A stretch of DNA of 64,000 nt from Streptomyces neyagawaensis (GCF_023516595.1 NZ_JAMGBG010000032.1:118238-182237); one strand, 5' to 3'. Counted from the first letter of the stretch, positions 7,939 through 16,487 are shown. Numbers and translations: made by a program. The notes: generated by a model from the letters alone, not told the origin.

Positions 7939-8952
7939 TCAGTGCTTGGCGGGCAGGAATCCCACCCTGTCGTACGCCTGGGCGAGCGTCTCCGCGGCGA
8001 CGGCGCGCGCCTTCTCCGCGCCCTTGGCCAGGATCGAGTCGAGCGTCTCCGGGTCGTCCAGGTACTGCTGGGTGCGCTCCCGGAAGGGCGTCACGAAATC
8101 GACCATGACCTCGGCGAGGTCCGTCTTGAGCGCACCGTAGCCCTTGCCTGCGTACTTCTGCTCCAGTTCCGCGATACCCGTCCCGGTGAGGGTCGAGTAG
8201 ATGGTCAGCAGATTGCTGACGCCCGGCTTCTCGGCGGCGTCGTAGCGGATCACGGTGTCGGTGTCGGTGACCGCGCTCTTGACCTTCTTGGCGGTGGCCT
8301 TCGGGTCGTCGAGCAGGTTGATCAACCCCTTGGGGGTCGACGCCGACTTGCTCATCTTGATCGCCGGGTCCTGGAGGTCGTAGATCTTCGCCGTCTCCTT
8401 GAGGATGTACGGCTTCGGGATCGCGAAGGTCTCGCCGAAGCGGCCGTTGAAGCGCTCGGCGAGGTCACGGGTGAGCTCGATGTGCTGGCGCTGGTCCTCG
8501 CCGACCGGGACCTCGTTGGCCTGGTACAGCAGGATGTCGGCGACCTGGAGGATCGGGTACGTGAAGAGGCCCACGCTCGCGCGCTCGGCGCCCTGCTTGG
8601 CGGACTTGTCCTTGAACTGGGTCATGCGGGAGGCCTCGCCGAAGCCGGTGAGGCAGTTCATGACCCAGCCGAGCTGGGCGTGCTCGGGAACATGGCTCTG
8701 GACGAAGAGGGTGCACCGCTCGGGGTCGAGACCGGCGGCGAGCAGCTGCGCGGCGGCGAGCCGGGTGTTCGCCCGCAGATCCGCGGGGTCCTGCGGAACG
8801 GTGATCGCGTGCAGGTCGACGACCATGTAGAACGCGTCGTGGGACTCCTGCAGAGCCACCCATTGGCGCACGGCGCCGAGGTAGTTGCCGAGGTGGAACG
8901 AGCCTGCGGTGGGCTGGATTCCGGAGAGCACACGGGGTCGGTCAGAGGCCAT
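7939..8952 (-). CDS. trpS: Tryptophan--tRNA ligase
   Basis: This class I aminoacyl-tRNA synthetase charges tRNA-Trp. The HIGH-type motif is SFHLGNYLG near residue 20 and the KMSKS loop is intact (AIKMSKSAS, around residue 200). The 337-residue length is normal for a bacterial TrpS. I start at the ATG giving MASDRPRVLSG; an ATG three codons earlier (8961) is possible. Streptomyces often carry two trpS genes, one of them tied to indolmycin resistance; I cannot tell from sequence alone which type this is. It diverges from the ECF sigma unit. Confidence 0.93.
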   Translation of the reverse strand: MASDRPRVLSGIQPTAGSFHLGNYLGAVRQWVALQESHDAFYMVVDLHAITVPQDPADLRANTRLAAAQLLAAGLDPERCTLFVQSHVPEHAQLGWVMNCLTGFGEASRMTQFKDKSAKQGAERASVGLFTYPILQVADILLYQANEVPVGEDQRQHIELTRDLAERFNGRFGETFAIPKPYILKETAKIYDLQDPAIKMSKSASTPKGLINLLDDPKATAKKVKSAVTDTDTVIRYDAAEKPGVSNLLTIYSTLTGTGIAELEQKYAGKGYGALKTDLAEVMVDFVTPFRERTQQYLDDPETLDSILAKGAEKARAVAAETLAQAYDRVGFLPAKH

Positions 8953-9018
8953 GCTCACCATTCTCTCAGGTATCGGGGCCCGCTCCGGAACCTACCGGAA
9001 ACAGTCGGGGCACAGGTG

Positions 9019-9044
9019 GGAACCGATCGGCCGCGAGCGGTGTA
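9019..9044 (+). promoter_or_regulatory. ECF-type promoter of the sigma factor gene
   Basis: GGAACC at 9019-9024 and GTGTACC at 9040-9046 are separated by 15 bases. The same two boxes, the same spacing and the flanking GCGAGCG recur at 10755-10780. The pattern fits an ECF sigma -35/-10 pair and suggests autoregulation. Confidence 0.75.
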
Positions 9045-9052
9045 CCCCTGTT

Positions 9053-9682
9053 GTGAGAACGCGGGAGGGGGGCCGCATCGTCGATGAGGCCGCGGTGATC
9101 GCACGCGTACGCGCCGGAGAGCCGGAGGCGTACGCGGACCTGGTGCGCGCCCACACGGGCATCGCGCTGAGGGCGGCCCGGGCGCTCGGCGCCGGTTCGG
9201 ACGCGGAGGACGTGGTGCAGCAGGCCTTCTTCAAGGCGTACTGCTCGCTCGGCCGCTTCCGGGACGGGGCGGCGTTCCGGCCGTGGCTGCTGTCGATCGT
9301 GGCCAATGAGACGAGGAACACAGTGCGGACAGCCGGACGCCAGCGGTCCCTTGCCGACCGTGAGGCGGCCCTCGTGGAGGCCGAGCCGCTGATACCACCG
9401 ACGGCCGATCCCGCGGTCGCCGCGCTGGAGATAGAGCGCCGCGTCGCCCTCCTGGGCGCGCTGGAGCAGCTCAGCGAGGAGCACCGACTGGTCGTCACGT
9501 ACCGCTATCTGCTGGAGATGGACGAACCGGAGACGGCCGCCGCCCTCGGCTGGCCCCGGGGCACGGTCAAGTCCCGCCTGAGCCGCGCCCTGCGCAAGCT
9601 GGGGCGTTTGCTGCCCGAGTTCGATCCGGGCGAGTCCCTCGACCGGAGGGGACGCAGGAGAGGGGGTGATGGGGGTGAGTGA
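9053..9682 (+). CDS. ECF-type RNA polymerase sigma factor
   Basis: This sigma-70 family protein of about 209 residues has only the two ECF domains. Region 2 reads YADLVRAHTGIALRAARALGAGSDAEDVVQQAFFKAYCSLGRF, including the conserved DAEDVVQQAFFKAY core. Region 4 includes the HTH segment PETAAALGWPRGTVKSRLSRALRKLG. The GTG at 9053 lies nine bases after the predicted -10 box, so a leaderless mRNA is possible. A GGGAGGGGGG run at about 9062-9071 looks like a ribosome-binding site, but no ATG, GTG or TTG follows it in frame at normal spacing. The stop overlaps the start region of the next gene, which has the layout of an anti-sigma factor. Confidence 0.85.
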   Translation: MRTREGGRIVDEAAVIARVRAGEPEAYADLVRAHTGIALRAARALGAGSDAEDVVQQAFFKAYCSLGRFRDGAAFRPWLLSIVANETRNTVRTAGRQRSLADREAALVEAEPLIPPTADPAVAALEIERRVALLGALEQLSEEHRLVVTYRYLLEMDEPETAAALGWPRGTVKSRLSRALRKLGRLLPEFDPGESLDRRGRRRGGDGGE

Positions 9683-10643
9683 GCGGACCGGGGACGAGCA
9701 GCGAGAGCCGGAGCGGGCGCGCGGGCAGGGCGAGGGGTCTCGGGGCGGAGACGGGGCCGGTGCCCGTCGCGGTGACGGTTCCCGTGGCGGCGACGGCGAC
9801 GGTTCCCGTGGCGGCGACGGCGGGCTGCGTGATCGTCCGGTGGTCGGGTTGCCCGCGGAGCTGCGGGCGCTCGGGCGGTCGCTGGACCGGCCGGCGGACG
9901 ACCGGGACGACGGGGACGAGACCATGGTCGAGCGGGTCCTGCGGCAGATACTCGCCGAGCAGGTGCCGACGCCGGTGGCCCAGCCGCCGGTGACTCATGG
10001 GCGGCTGCGGGCGGTGCGCCGGTGGCTGCGGCTCCGGTGGCGTGCGCTGACCGCCGCGCTGTGCGGGCTGCTCACCGCCCTGGTCCTCACTCCCCCGGTG
10101 CGGGCGGCCGTGGCCGACTGGTTCCGGTTCGGCGGGGTCGAGGTGCGGTACGACCCGTCGGTGACGCCTTCACCCGGGGCGAGGGTGCCGGGCTGCCCGG
10201 ACCCGGTGCCGCTCGCCGAGGCCGGGCGTCGCGCCGGGTTCACTCCGCTCGTGCCCGAGGCGCTGGGCGCGCCGGACGCGGTGTCCGTGACCGGGGCTCC
10301 GAAGGGCCGCTCCGTGATCACCCTGTGCTGGCGGGAGCGGGGGCGTGTGATCCGGCTCGACGAGTACGCGGCCCGGCTGGCACCGGAGTACGCCAAGACC
10401 GTCGCCGGGGAGCAGGACGTGGAGTGGGTCGAGCTGGGCCCCGGCTGGTACGAGGCGCTGTGGTTCCCCCGGGCGCATCAGCTGCGCTTCTGGATGCGCT
10501 CCGAGGACGGCTCCCGCTTCACCCGTTCCGAGCGCCCGGCGGGGCCGACGCTGCTGTGGGTGCACGAGGGCGAGTTCACCCTCCGGTTGGAGGGCGTGGA
10601 CTCCCGGGTGCGGGCCGAGAAGATCGCCCGGTCGGTGAAGTGA
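9669..10643 (+). CDS. Probable membrane-anchored anti-sigma factor
   Basis: This 324-residue protein begins inside the end of the sigma gene (ATG 9669, with GGAGAGGGGG upstream; an in-frame GTG at 9675 is an alternative). It has a low-complexity N-terminus with GSRGGDG repeats, a cytoplasmic stretch containing ETMVERVLRQILAEQ, one membrane helix (ALTAALCGLLTALVLTPPVRAAV, around residue 130) and an outer domain with a single CPDPVPLAEA...CW pair. The overlap with an ECF gene and the in-out topology suggest it holds the sigma factor at the membrane and responds to an outside signal. I see no zinc-binding ZAS motif (HxxxCxxC), so it would be a different class. The family is otherwise not recognised. 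Confidence 0.65.
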   Translation: MGVSERTGDEQREPERARGQGEGSRGGDGAGARRGDGSRGGDGDGSRGGDGGLRDRPVVGLPAELRALGRSLDRPADDRDDGDETMVERVLRQILAEQVPTPVAQPPVTHGRLRAVRRWLRLRWRALTAALCGLLTALVLTPPVRAAVADWFRFGGVEVRYDPSVTPSPGARVPGCPDPVPLAEAGRRAGFTPLVPEALGAPDAVSVTGAPKGRSVITLCWRERGRVIRLDEYAARLAPEYAKTVAGEQDVEWVELGPGWYEALWFPRAHQLRFWMRSEDGSRFTRSERPAGPTLLWVHEGEFTLRLEGVDSRVRAEKIARSVK

Positions 10644-10737
10644 TCGACCGGTGAAGTGATCGGCCGGTGAAGTGATCGGCCGGTGGGGGGATCGGTCGGT
10701 GGGGGGACTAGTCGGTGGGGTGATCAATCGGTGGGAA
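10643..10737. repeat. Degenerate tandem repeat
   Basis: Imperfect units of about 16-17 bases built on GTGATCGGCCGGTGAA recur six times between the anti-sigma-like gene and the next ECF-type promoter. No coding function is evident. Confidence 0.7.
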
Positions 10738-10754
10738 TCGGTCCGGCCGGAGTG

Positions 10755-10780
10755 GGAACCTCGGCGGCGCGAGCGGTGTA
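10755..10780 (+). promoter_or_regulatory. ECF-type promoter, second copy
   Basis: GGAACC (10755-10760) and GTGTACC (10776-10782) are 15 bases apart, matching the promoter at 9019. The shared spacer end GCGAGCG is also identical. It drives the exported-protein gene just downstream. Confidence 0.75.
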
Positions 10781-10786
10781 CCAGGA

Positions 10787-11608
10787 ATGACACTGCGAGT
10801 GCGGGCGGACCGCACCGCTTCCGATCGGGGGTGTCGGATGCGTGGACCGCGACGACCGGCGGCGACCATGGGCGCGCTGCTGACGGCGTTACTGACCGGC
10901 TTCGGCCTGGTGCTGCTGGGGGCGCCGCCCTCGGCGGCGGGCGGGCCGACCAGCGTGCTGCTGGCCTCGCCGACCAGCCAACGCACGGCTTCGCTCTACG
11001 GCACGGACAAGGCGTACGTGCGACTGCACGAACTGATGGACCCGGCCGCCTCCGGGTCGGGCGGCGGCCGGGGCGAGCCACCGATGTCGGAGGAGGAGAT
11101 GGCGGAGGCCCCCACCGACATGATCAACGTCACCTGGATGATCCACGACGTGAGCCCGTGGCGGGTCGACCAGGTCTATCCGACCCTGCCCGACACGAAG
11201 GACGTCTGGATACACACGACGGTCAGCGTCGGAGCCATGGGGACGGACGCCAACGAGGAGCGCGGCGGCGCCTGGCACAAGGCGAAGGACTCCCAGGAGC
11301 TGCGGCAGGTGCTGACCTGGCTCGGTGTCCTGGGCACGGAGCCGGACGGAACGAGGTCGGACGGCCCGGGGAGGAGCGAACTGCCCTCGCTCGGCTCGTC
11401 GGCCGGGGCTCGGGCCGACTCCGGCGCGGCGACCGCCGACGGCACGAGGGCAGGAAAGCCGGGCCTGGCGGACCAGGCCCGGTGGGCGATACCCGCGCTG
11501 GTGCTGGGCCTCGCACTCGGCTCCACCGTGACGGTGCTGCTGCGTCGCGCGGCAGCCCGGCGTGAGGCGGGCGGCCCGGGGCCCCGTCAGCAGTTGCTGG
11601 ACGCCTGA
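10787..11608 (+). CDS. Exported protein with C-terminal anchor, probable target of the adjacent sigma factor
   Basis: I do not recognise the family. The product has an N-terminal signal sequence (MGALLTALLTGFGLVLLGAPPSAAG), an outer domain with the stretch NVTWMIHDVSPWRVDQVYP and TKDVWIHTTVSVG, a Gly/Ser/Ala-rich linker and a C-terminal membrane helix (WAIPALVLGLALGSTVTVLL) with Arg residues after it. It is therefore probably a cell-surface protein anchored at its C-terminus. Two starts are possible: ATG 10787, six bases after the -10 box (leaderless), or ATG 10838, preceded by GGGGGTG and giving a tighter signal peptide. Sharing a promoter with the sigma gene suggests it belongs to the sigma factor's envelope response. 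Confidence 0.7.
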   Translation: MTLRVRADRTASDRGCRMRGPRRPAATMGALLTALLTGFGLVLLGAPPSAAGGPTSVLLASPTSQRTASLYGTDKAYVRLHELMDPAASGSGGGRGEPPMSEEEMAEAPTDMINVTWMIHDVSPWRVDQVYPTLPDTKDVWIHTTVSVGAMGTDANEERGGAWHKAKDSQELRQVLTWLGVLGTEPDGTRSDGPGRSELPSLGSSAGARADSGAATADGTRAGKPGLADQARWAIPALVLGLALGSTVTVLLRRAAARREAGGPGPRQQLLDA

Positions 11609-11627
11609 CCGACCAGGGCGGCGGCCG

Positions 11628-13076
11628 TCAGCCGAGGTCGATCTCCGGGTACAGCGGGAAGCCGGCCACGAGGTCGGTGGCGCGGCGGGAGATCTCGTCC
11701 GAGACCTTCGCGTCGAGCACGTGCTGGGCCTTGGACGGGGCGCCCGACTTGGTGGTGCCGGGCGTCGCGGTGGTGAGGACGCGGTCGATGAGGCCGGCGA
11801 CCTCGTCCATCTCGGCGGTGCCCAGACCACGGGTGGTCAGGGCGGGCGTGCCGATCCGGATGCCGGAGGTGTACCAGGCGCCGTTCGGGTCGGCCGGGAT
11901 GGCGTTGCGGTTGGTGACGATGCCGGAGTCGAGCAGCGCGGCCTCGGCCTGGCGGCCGGTGAGGCCGTAGGAGGTGGCGACGTCGATCAGGTTGAGGTGG
12001 TTGTCGGTGCCGCCGGTGACCAGGGTGGCGCCGCGGCGCATCAGGCCCTCGGCGAGGGCGCGGGAGTTGTCGACGATGCGCTGCGCGTAGTCCTGGAAGG
12101 CCGGCCGGCGGGCCTCGGCGAGGGCGACGGCCTTGGCGGCCATGACGTGCGGGAGCGGGCCGCCGAGGACCATCGGGCAGCCGCGGTCGACCTGGTCCTT
12201 GAGGGAGTCGTCGCACAGGACCATGCCGCCGCGCGGGCCGCGCAGCGACTTGTGGGTGGTCGTGGTGACGATCTGGGCGTGCGGCACCGGGTCGAAGTCG
12301 CCGGTGAGGACCTTGCCGGCGACGAGGCCCGCGAAGTGCGCCATGTCCACCATGAGCGTGGCGCCGACCTCGTCGGCGATCTCGCGCATGATCCGGAAGT
12401 TCACGAGACGGGGGTAGGCGGAGTAGCCGGCGACGATGATCATCGGCTTGAACTCGCGGGCGGAGGCGCGCAGGGCCTCGTAGTCGATGAGGCCGGTGGC
12501 GGGGTCGGTGCCGTAGGAACGCTGGTCGAACATCTTGCCGGAGATGTTCGGGCGGAAGCCGTGGGTGAGGTGGCCGCCGGCGTCCAGGGACATGCCGAGC
12601 ATGCGCTGGTTGCCGAAGGCCTGGCGCAGTTCGGCCCAGTCGGCCTCGGAGAGGTCGTTGACCTGGCGGGCGCCGGCCTTCTCCAGGAAGGGGGCCTCGA
12701 CACGGTCGGCGAGGACGGCCCAGAAGGCCACGAGGTTGGCGTCGATGCCGGAGTGCGGCTGGACGTAGGCGTGGCGGGCCCCGAACAGCTCCCGGGCGTG
12801 CTCGGCGGCGAGGGACTCGACGGTGTCGACGTTGCGACAGCCGGCGTAGAAGCGGCGGCCGACGGTGCCCTCGGCGTACTTGTCGCTGAACCAGTTGCCC
12901 ATGGCCAGGAGGGTGGCCGGGGAGGCGTAGTTCTCGGAGGCGATCAGCTTGAGCATCTCGCGCTGGTCGGCGACCTCCTGGCCGATGGCGTCGGCCACGC
13001 GCGGCTCGACGGCGCGGATCACGTCGAGGGCGGAGCGGAAGGCGGTGGACTCGGTGGAGAGGGGCTCGGCTGACAT
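11628..13076 (-). CDS. glyA: Serine hydroxymethyltransferase
   Basis: This pyridoxal-phosphate enzyme interconverts serine and glycine and loads one-carbon units on tetrahydrofolate. The 482-residue protein contains the family hallmarks: SENYAS near the N-terminus, the YAEG and GRRFYAGC stretch, and the cofactor lysine in TTTTHKSLRGPRGG. At 482 residues it is somewhat longer than typical GlyA (about 420). The N-terminal region (EPLSTESTAFRSALDVIRAVEPRVADAIG) is typical of the actinobacterial longer form. The ATG at 13076 follows GGAGG at good spacing. It converges with the exported-protein gene upstream on the map, with only 19 bp between stops. FolD, another tetrahydrofolate enzyme, is encoded 12 kb away in this window. 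Confidence 0.93.
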   Translation of the reverse strand: MSAEPLSTESTAFRSALDVIRAVEPRVADAIGQEVADQREMLKLIASENYASPATLLAMGNWFSDKYAEGTVGRRFYAGCRNVDTVESLAAEHARELFGARHAYVQPHSGIDANLVAFWAVLADRVEAPFLEKAGARQVNDLSEADWAELRQAFGNQRMLGMSLDAGGHLTHGFRPNISGKMFDQRSYGTDPATGLIDYEALRASAREFKPMIIVAGYSAYPRLVNFRIMREIADEVGATLMVDMAHFAGLVAGKVLTGDFDPVPHAQIVTTTTHKSLRGPRGGMVLCDDSLKDQVDRGCPMVLGGPLPHVMAAKAVALAEARRPAFQDYAQRIVDNSRALAEGLMRRGATLVTGGTDNHLNLIDVATSYGLTGRQAEAALLDSGIVTNRNAIPADPNGAWYTSGIRIGTPALTTRGLGTAEMDEVAGLIDRVLTTATPGTTKSGAPSKAQHVLDAKVSDEISRRATDLVAGFPLYPEIDLG

Positions 13077-13281
13077 GGGGACCTCCGGACGTTGCGTTCA
13101 GCGTTCACGGTACGGCCCAGGCGCACGGCACTCATCTTCCCGGGCCGCTCCCCGATGGTCCGTCCCATCCCAGCGCGCCAGTCACGGCCCGCCGATCACC
13201 TTATCGGGCGGCGTCGAGCGGCAGACCCGGACGTCCACCATTCGAACGACGCGGAGACCGGCGGGCCCAGGGCCGCGGGTG

Positions 13282-14466
13282 TCACAGGATGACGTGCGGC
13301 AGGAAGCGGGCGTACTCGTCGGTCACCAGGCCGGAGGACTCCCGGATGCCGAGGCCGGCGGACTCGTTCTCGACCACCCAGGCGCCGAGGACGACATGGT
13401 TGCCGTCGAAGGCCGGCAGGGGCGCCAACCCCTGGTAGCAGCAGGGTTCCTCGCGCAGGACCGGGGCACCGCCGGGCTCATGGACGGTGACACCGGCGCC
13501 CTCGCGGCCCAGGAGGGGCTTGGAGACGTAGCCGTCGGTGGCGGCCAGTTCGCGGGGGCCGTCGAGATAGGCGGGGAGGAGGTTGGGGTGGCCGGGGTAG
13601 AGCTCCCAGAGGACGACGAGCAGCGCCTTGTTGCTGAGGAGCATCTTCCAGGCGGGCTCGATCCACAGGGTGGTGCCGGTGCCGCCGCCGTTGTCGAGGG
13701 TGGCGAGGACGTGCGGGGCGAAGCGGTCCGTGGTGAGCCACTCCCAGGGGTACAGCTTGAAGATGCTGCGGATGAAGCGGAGCTTCTTGTCGACGAAGCG
13801 CTCGGAGAGGCGGTCCCAGCCGATGTCCTCCATGGAGATCCAGTCGGTGTCGAGCCCGGCCTGCTCGGCGGTCTCCTTCAGATAGGCGACGGTCATCAGG
13901 TCCTCGCCGAGTTCGTCGCCCGCGGTGTGCGCGAAGTACAGGGGGCTGCCCGGCGGGAGGAGGTGGGCCTGCTTCTTCCAGGCGTCGACGAGGCGTTCGT
14001 GGAGGGAGTTCCACTGGTCGGCGCCCGGGAAGCGTTCCTCCATCCAGAACCACTGGGGGCTGGCCGCCTCGACGAGCGAGGTCGGGGTGTCGGCGTTGTA
14101 CTCCAGCAGCTTGGCGGGGCCGGTGCCGTCATAGCGCAGGTCGAAGCGGCCGTATATGGAGGGCAGTTCGGCGCGCCGCCGCCACGCCTCGGCGACGAGG
14201 CGGGCGAGGCGTGGGTCGGTGATGCCGAGGTCGGCGAAGCGGTCGTGCTCGACGATGTGCGCGGCGGCGGCCAGGCACATGGTGTGCAGTTCCTCGACGA
14301 CCTCCTCCAGCGCCTCCACTTCGGGCAGCGTGAAGACGTAGTAGGCGCTCTCGTCCCAGTAGGGGCGTAGGGAGTCGTCCGGGTAGCGGGTCAGGGGGTA
14401 GATGAGCCCCTGCTCCTCCACCGTCTGCTGCCATCCCGGCCGGGGTTCGATGGTGCGGCGTTCCAT
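13282..14466 (-). CDS. ATP-grasp amidoligase of the glutathionylspermidine-synthase family
   Basis: This 394-residue protein belongs to the C-terminal (synthetase) domain family of glutathionylspermidine synthase, represented in E. coli by YgiC and YjfC. Characteristic stretches are FDLRYDGTGPAKLLEYNADTPTSLVEA, the basic-aromatic IFKLYPWEW, and the ATP-binding region EPAWKMLLSNKALLVVLW followed by VSKPLLGREGAGV. Streptomyces make mycothiol rather than glutathione, so the natural substrate is probably not glutathionylspermidine. The gene starts at the ATG at 14466 (GGGAGG upstream), 21 bp after the stop of a small lipoprotein gene. That pairing mirrors the E. coli ygiB-ygiC and yjfM-yjfC pairs. 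Confidence 0.85.
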   Translation of the reverse strand: MERRTIEPRPGWQQTVEEQGLIYPLTRYPDDSLRPYWDESAYYVFTLPEVEALEEVVEELHTMCLAAAAHIVEHDRFADLGITDPRLARLVAEAWRRRAELPSIYGRFDLRYDGTGPAKLLEYNADTPTSLVEAASPQWFWMEERFPGADQWNSLHERLVDAWKKQAHLLPPGSPLYFAHTAGDELGEDLMTVAYLKETAEQAGLDTDWISMEDIGWDRLSERFVDKKLRFIRSIFKLYPWEWLTTDRFAPHVLATLDNGGGTGTTLWIEPAWKMLLSNKALLVVLWELYPGHPNLLPAYLDGPRELAATDGYVSKPLLGREGAGVTVHEPGGAPVLREEPCCYQGLAPLPAFDGNHVVLGAWVVENESAGLGIRESSGLVTDEYARFLPHVIL

Positions 14467-14487
14467 GGCTCTGCCTCCCGGGCGGGG

Positions 14488-14871
14488 TCAGCCGCCGCCG
14501 GAGCCGGATCCGGAGCAGCCGAAGCCGTCCCGGTCGACGGCCTCGCTGCGGCTGAAGGTGCCGTAGTCGGCCCGGTTGCCGGTGACGTCGGCGTCGTAGT
14601 ACCAGGCGGCGTCGACCGTGCCGGGCTGGCTGCGGTTGCCGCTGCTGTTGGTCTTGCGGTTCTTGCCGTACGAAGAGGAGGAGCCGGAGCCGGAGTCGGA
14701 GTTGCAGTTCTTGTCGGCGATGACCTTGTAGCCGTTGGCGACGTCGTAGCTGTCGCGGTCCACGCACCGGCGGTCCGGGTCGGATCCGCAGGAGGTGAGG
14801 GCCGCGGCGACGACACCCATCCCACCGAGTACGACCGTGCTGGACCGCAGTCGCCTGCGCTGTTCTCCCAT
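14488..14871 (-). CDS. Small lipoprotein paired with the ATP-grasp ligase
   Basis: The 127-residue product has a lipoprotein signal peptide: basic start, hydrophobic core (STVVLGGMGVVAAALTSC) and a lipobox LTSC with the lipidated Cys at about residue 30. The mature part has three further Cys residues, a Ser/Gly-rich middle and a tail with DRDGFGCSGSGSGGG. I chose ATG 14871 because GGGGAG precedes it and it gives a proper signal peptide. In E. coli the partner lipoproteins of YgiC/YjfC (YgiB, YjfM; DUF1190) are likewise small and have a Gly/Ser-rich end. The resemblance in layout is clear but homology is not proven here. It may be the substrate that the ligase modifies. Confidence 0.7.
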   Translation of the reverse strand: MGEQRRRLRSSTVVLGGMGVVAAALTSCGSDPDRRCVDRDSYDVANGYKVIADKNCNSDSGSGSSSSYGKNRKTNSSGNRSQPGTVDAAWYYDADVTGNRADYGTFSRSEAVDRDGFGCSGSGSGGG

Positions 14872-15218
14872 GTGCTCCCCCGTCGGGCTGGTGTGCGCGG
14901 CCGAGCGGGGCCGGTACGCGGGGACCACCCCCCGAAGCGCCCGGCGCTCGGCACCCGGCTTACCCGGGCTTTATCGGCGCTCAGACTAGTGATCGGTTCA
15001 GGCCACAGCCAAACGGCACGGGACGGATACGGGTAGGGAGGGCGCCGGAGCGCGGGGAGGCGGCGGGAGGACAGGGAAAGCCGGCGGGCGGGAGAGCCGG
15101 GGGAAGCTGGAGGGAGAGGGAGGGGGAACCGGAGAGCCGGGGGAAGCAGCGGGAGGGGGAGCCTGGGTGCTGAGGGGGGGGAGCCGGGGGCTGGGGCCTT
15201 CCACGCGGAACCGCCGGG
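14872..15218. other. Gene-free stretch with purine-rich imperfect repeats
   Basis: I see no gene here. From about 15030 to 15200 the sequence consists of GGGAG-rich units; GAGCCGGGGGAAGC occurs twice exactly and more loosely elsewhere. Left of 14998 there is a CCGGGTAAGCC-like palindrome that may belong to the lipoprotein promoter. Confidence 0.5.
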
Positions 15219-16487
15219 TCACTGGGTGTCCTTTCGGCGCTGCGGTGCGGGGCGGGTCAGGGATTCGGACGCGGACGCGGACAGGCAACGGGTCGCCTGG
15301 GTGTGGAGCGCCTCGGTGAGTTCCGGGGGCGCGTCCGGGGCGAGGCTGAAGTCCGCGTCCACCGAGGTGATCATCCAGGCGAGGTCCCGTGGGGTGTCGG
15401 CGCCCAGGTGCAGCAGGCAGCTGTGGTCGTCGAGGGGTTCGAGGACCCCCATGCCGGGCCACACCCGGTCCGCGACCGCGGACACGGGTTCGTGGAGGGT
15501 GACGGTGGCGCGGACGGGCCAGGTCCGCGAGGAGAGGCGGTGCGCCAGATACGTCGCCGCGTCGCCCTCGGGGATCGGTCGGGGCGCGAACCGGGGCCCG
15601 GTCGGGGTGCGCGGCACGAGCCGGTCGACCCGGAAGGTCCGCCAGTCGGCCCGGTCGAGGTCCCAGGCGACCAGATACCAGCGCCGGTCAAAGCTGACCA
15701 GGTTGTACGGCTCGACGCAGCGGACGGCGCGTATGTCGCCGGACCGGGCTGGGTCCGCCCCACGAGCCCCGGCCCGCTCCGTCCGAGGCACCCCTGGGTC
15801 GGACCCGTCGTAGCCCGAGCCGCCGCCAACCGTCCTACCGGCAACGGATCCGCCACCCCCGGGCCCACCCCCGTCGGGCGCGCCCTCGACGGCCCCGTCG
15901 GCGTCGGCCCAACCGTCTTCATCGCCTGCGTCATCCCCCACCCCCGCGGTCGTCGGCGGCACCGGCGGCTCGGCGGTGTGGGGGCTGGTCACGTGTGGGC
16001 TCGTGTAGGTGAAGCGGAGGTGTTCGCGGCGGCGGCAGGCTTCGGCGATGGTCATGAGGGTGTCCGGCGAGACCGTCGGGGCCGGCGCGGCCCCCGCCCG
16101 CACCGTGGCGGTGTGGAGGGTGGTGACCCGGTGCCGAAGCCGGGAGGGCAGTACCTGCTCCAGCTTGCTGAGGGCGCGCAGCGAGGCCTCCTCGATGCCC
16201 GCGACCGTACCGTCGGCGGCTGTGCGCAGCCCGACGACCACCGCCACGGCCTCCTCGTCGTCCAGCAGCAGCGGCGGCAGACTCGCCCCGGCGCCGAGCC
16301 GGTAGCCCGCGGCGCCCCGGGCGGCGTGCACGGGGTAGCCGAGGTCGCGCAGCCGTTCGACGTCGCGGCGCAGGGTGCGGCGGCTGACGCCCAGGTGCTC
16401 GGCGAGTTCCGCGCCGGAACGGTCGCGTTCTCGGTGGGTCTGCAGCAGGGCGAGCAGTCTCAGCAGTCGCCCGGAGGTCTCCAGCAT
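15219..16487 (-). CDS. WYL-domain transcriptional regulator
   Basis: This 422-residue protein of the YafY type has an N-terminal HTH_11 domain (residues about 5-60, including LAEHLGVSRRTLRRDVERLRDLG) and a WYL ligand-binding domain with YNLVSFDRRWYLVAWDLDRADWRTFRVDRL. A C-terminal WCX-type extension follows. An insertion of about 75 residues rich in Gly, Asp and Ala (around residues 175-255) lies just before the WYL core and is unusual for the family. The ATG at 16487 (MLETSGRLLRLL) is preferred over the GTG two codons earlier. It diverges from an epoxide hydrolase gene with only 63 bp between starts, so it probably controls that gene and itself. Confidence 0.85.
   Translation of the reverse strand: MLETSGRLLRLLALLQTHRERDRSGAELAEHLGVSRRTLRRDVERLRDLGYPVHAARGAAGYRLGAGASLPPLLLDDEEAVAVVVGLRTAADGTVAGIEEASLRALSKLEQVLPSRLRHRVTTLHTATVRAGAAPAPTVSPDTLMTIAEACRRREHLRFTYTSPHVTSPHTAEPPVPPTTAGVGDDAGDEDGWADADGAVEGAPDGGGPGGGGSVAGRTVGGGSGYDGSDPGVPRTERAGARGADPARSGDIRAVRCVEPYNLVSFDRRWYLVAWDLDRADWRTFRVDRLVPRTPTGPRFAPRPIPEGDAATYLAHRLSSRTWPVRATVTLHEPVSAVADRVWPGMGVLEPLDDHSCLLHLGADTPRDLAWMITSVDADFSLAPDAPPELTEALHTQATRCLSASASESLTRPAPQRRKDTQ

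Noticed and set aside
9084..9096. ATG at 9084 as start of the sigma factor, fitting the GGGAGGGGGG site
   Set aside because: It is out of frame with the sigma gene and reaches a stop after four codons.
10676..10720. GTCGGTG-containing repeats as a further PafBC-type promoter
   Set aside because: The spacing to the only TA-containing hexamer is seven, not eight, and no gene starts at the right distance.
14998..15462. Leftward ORF of 154 codons rich in Pro and Arg
   Set aside because: It overlaps the WYL gene in another frame, is made of purine-run repeats and lacks codon bias or a ribosome-binding site.
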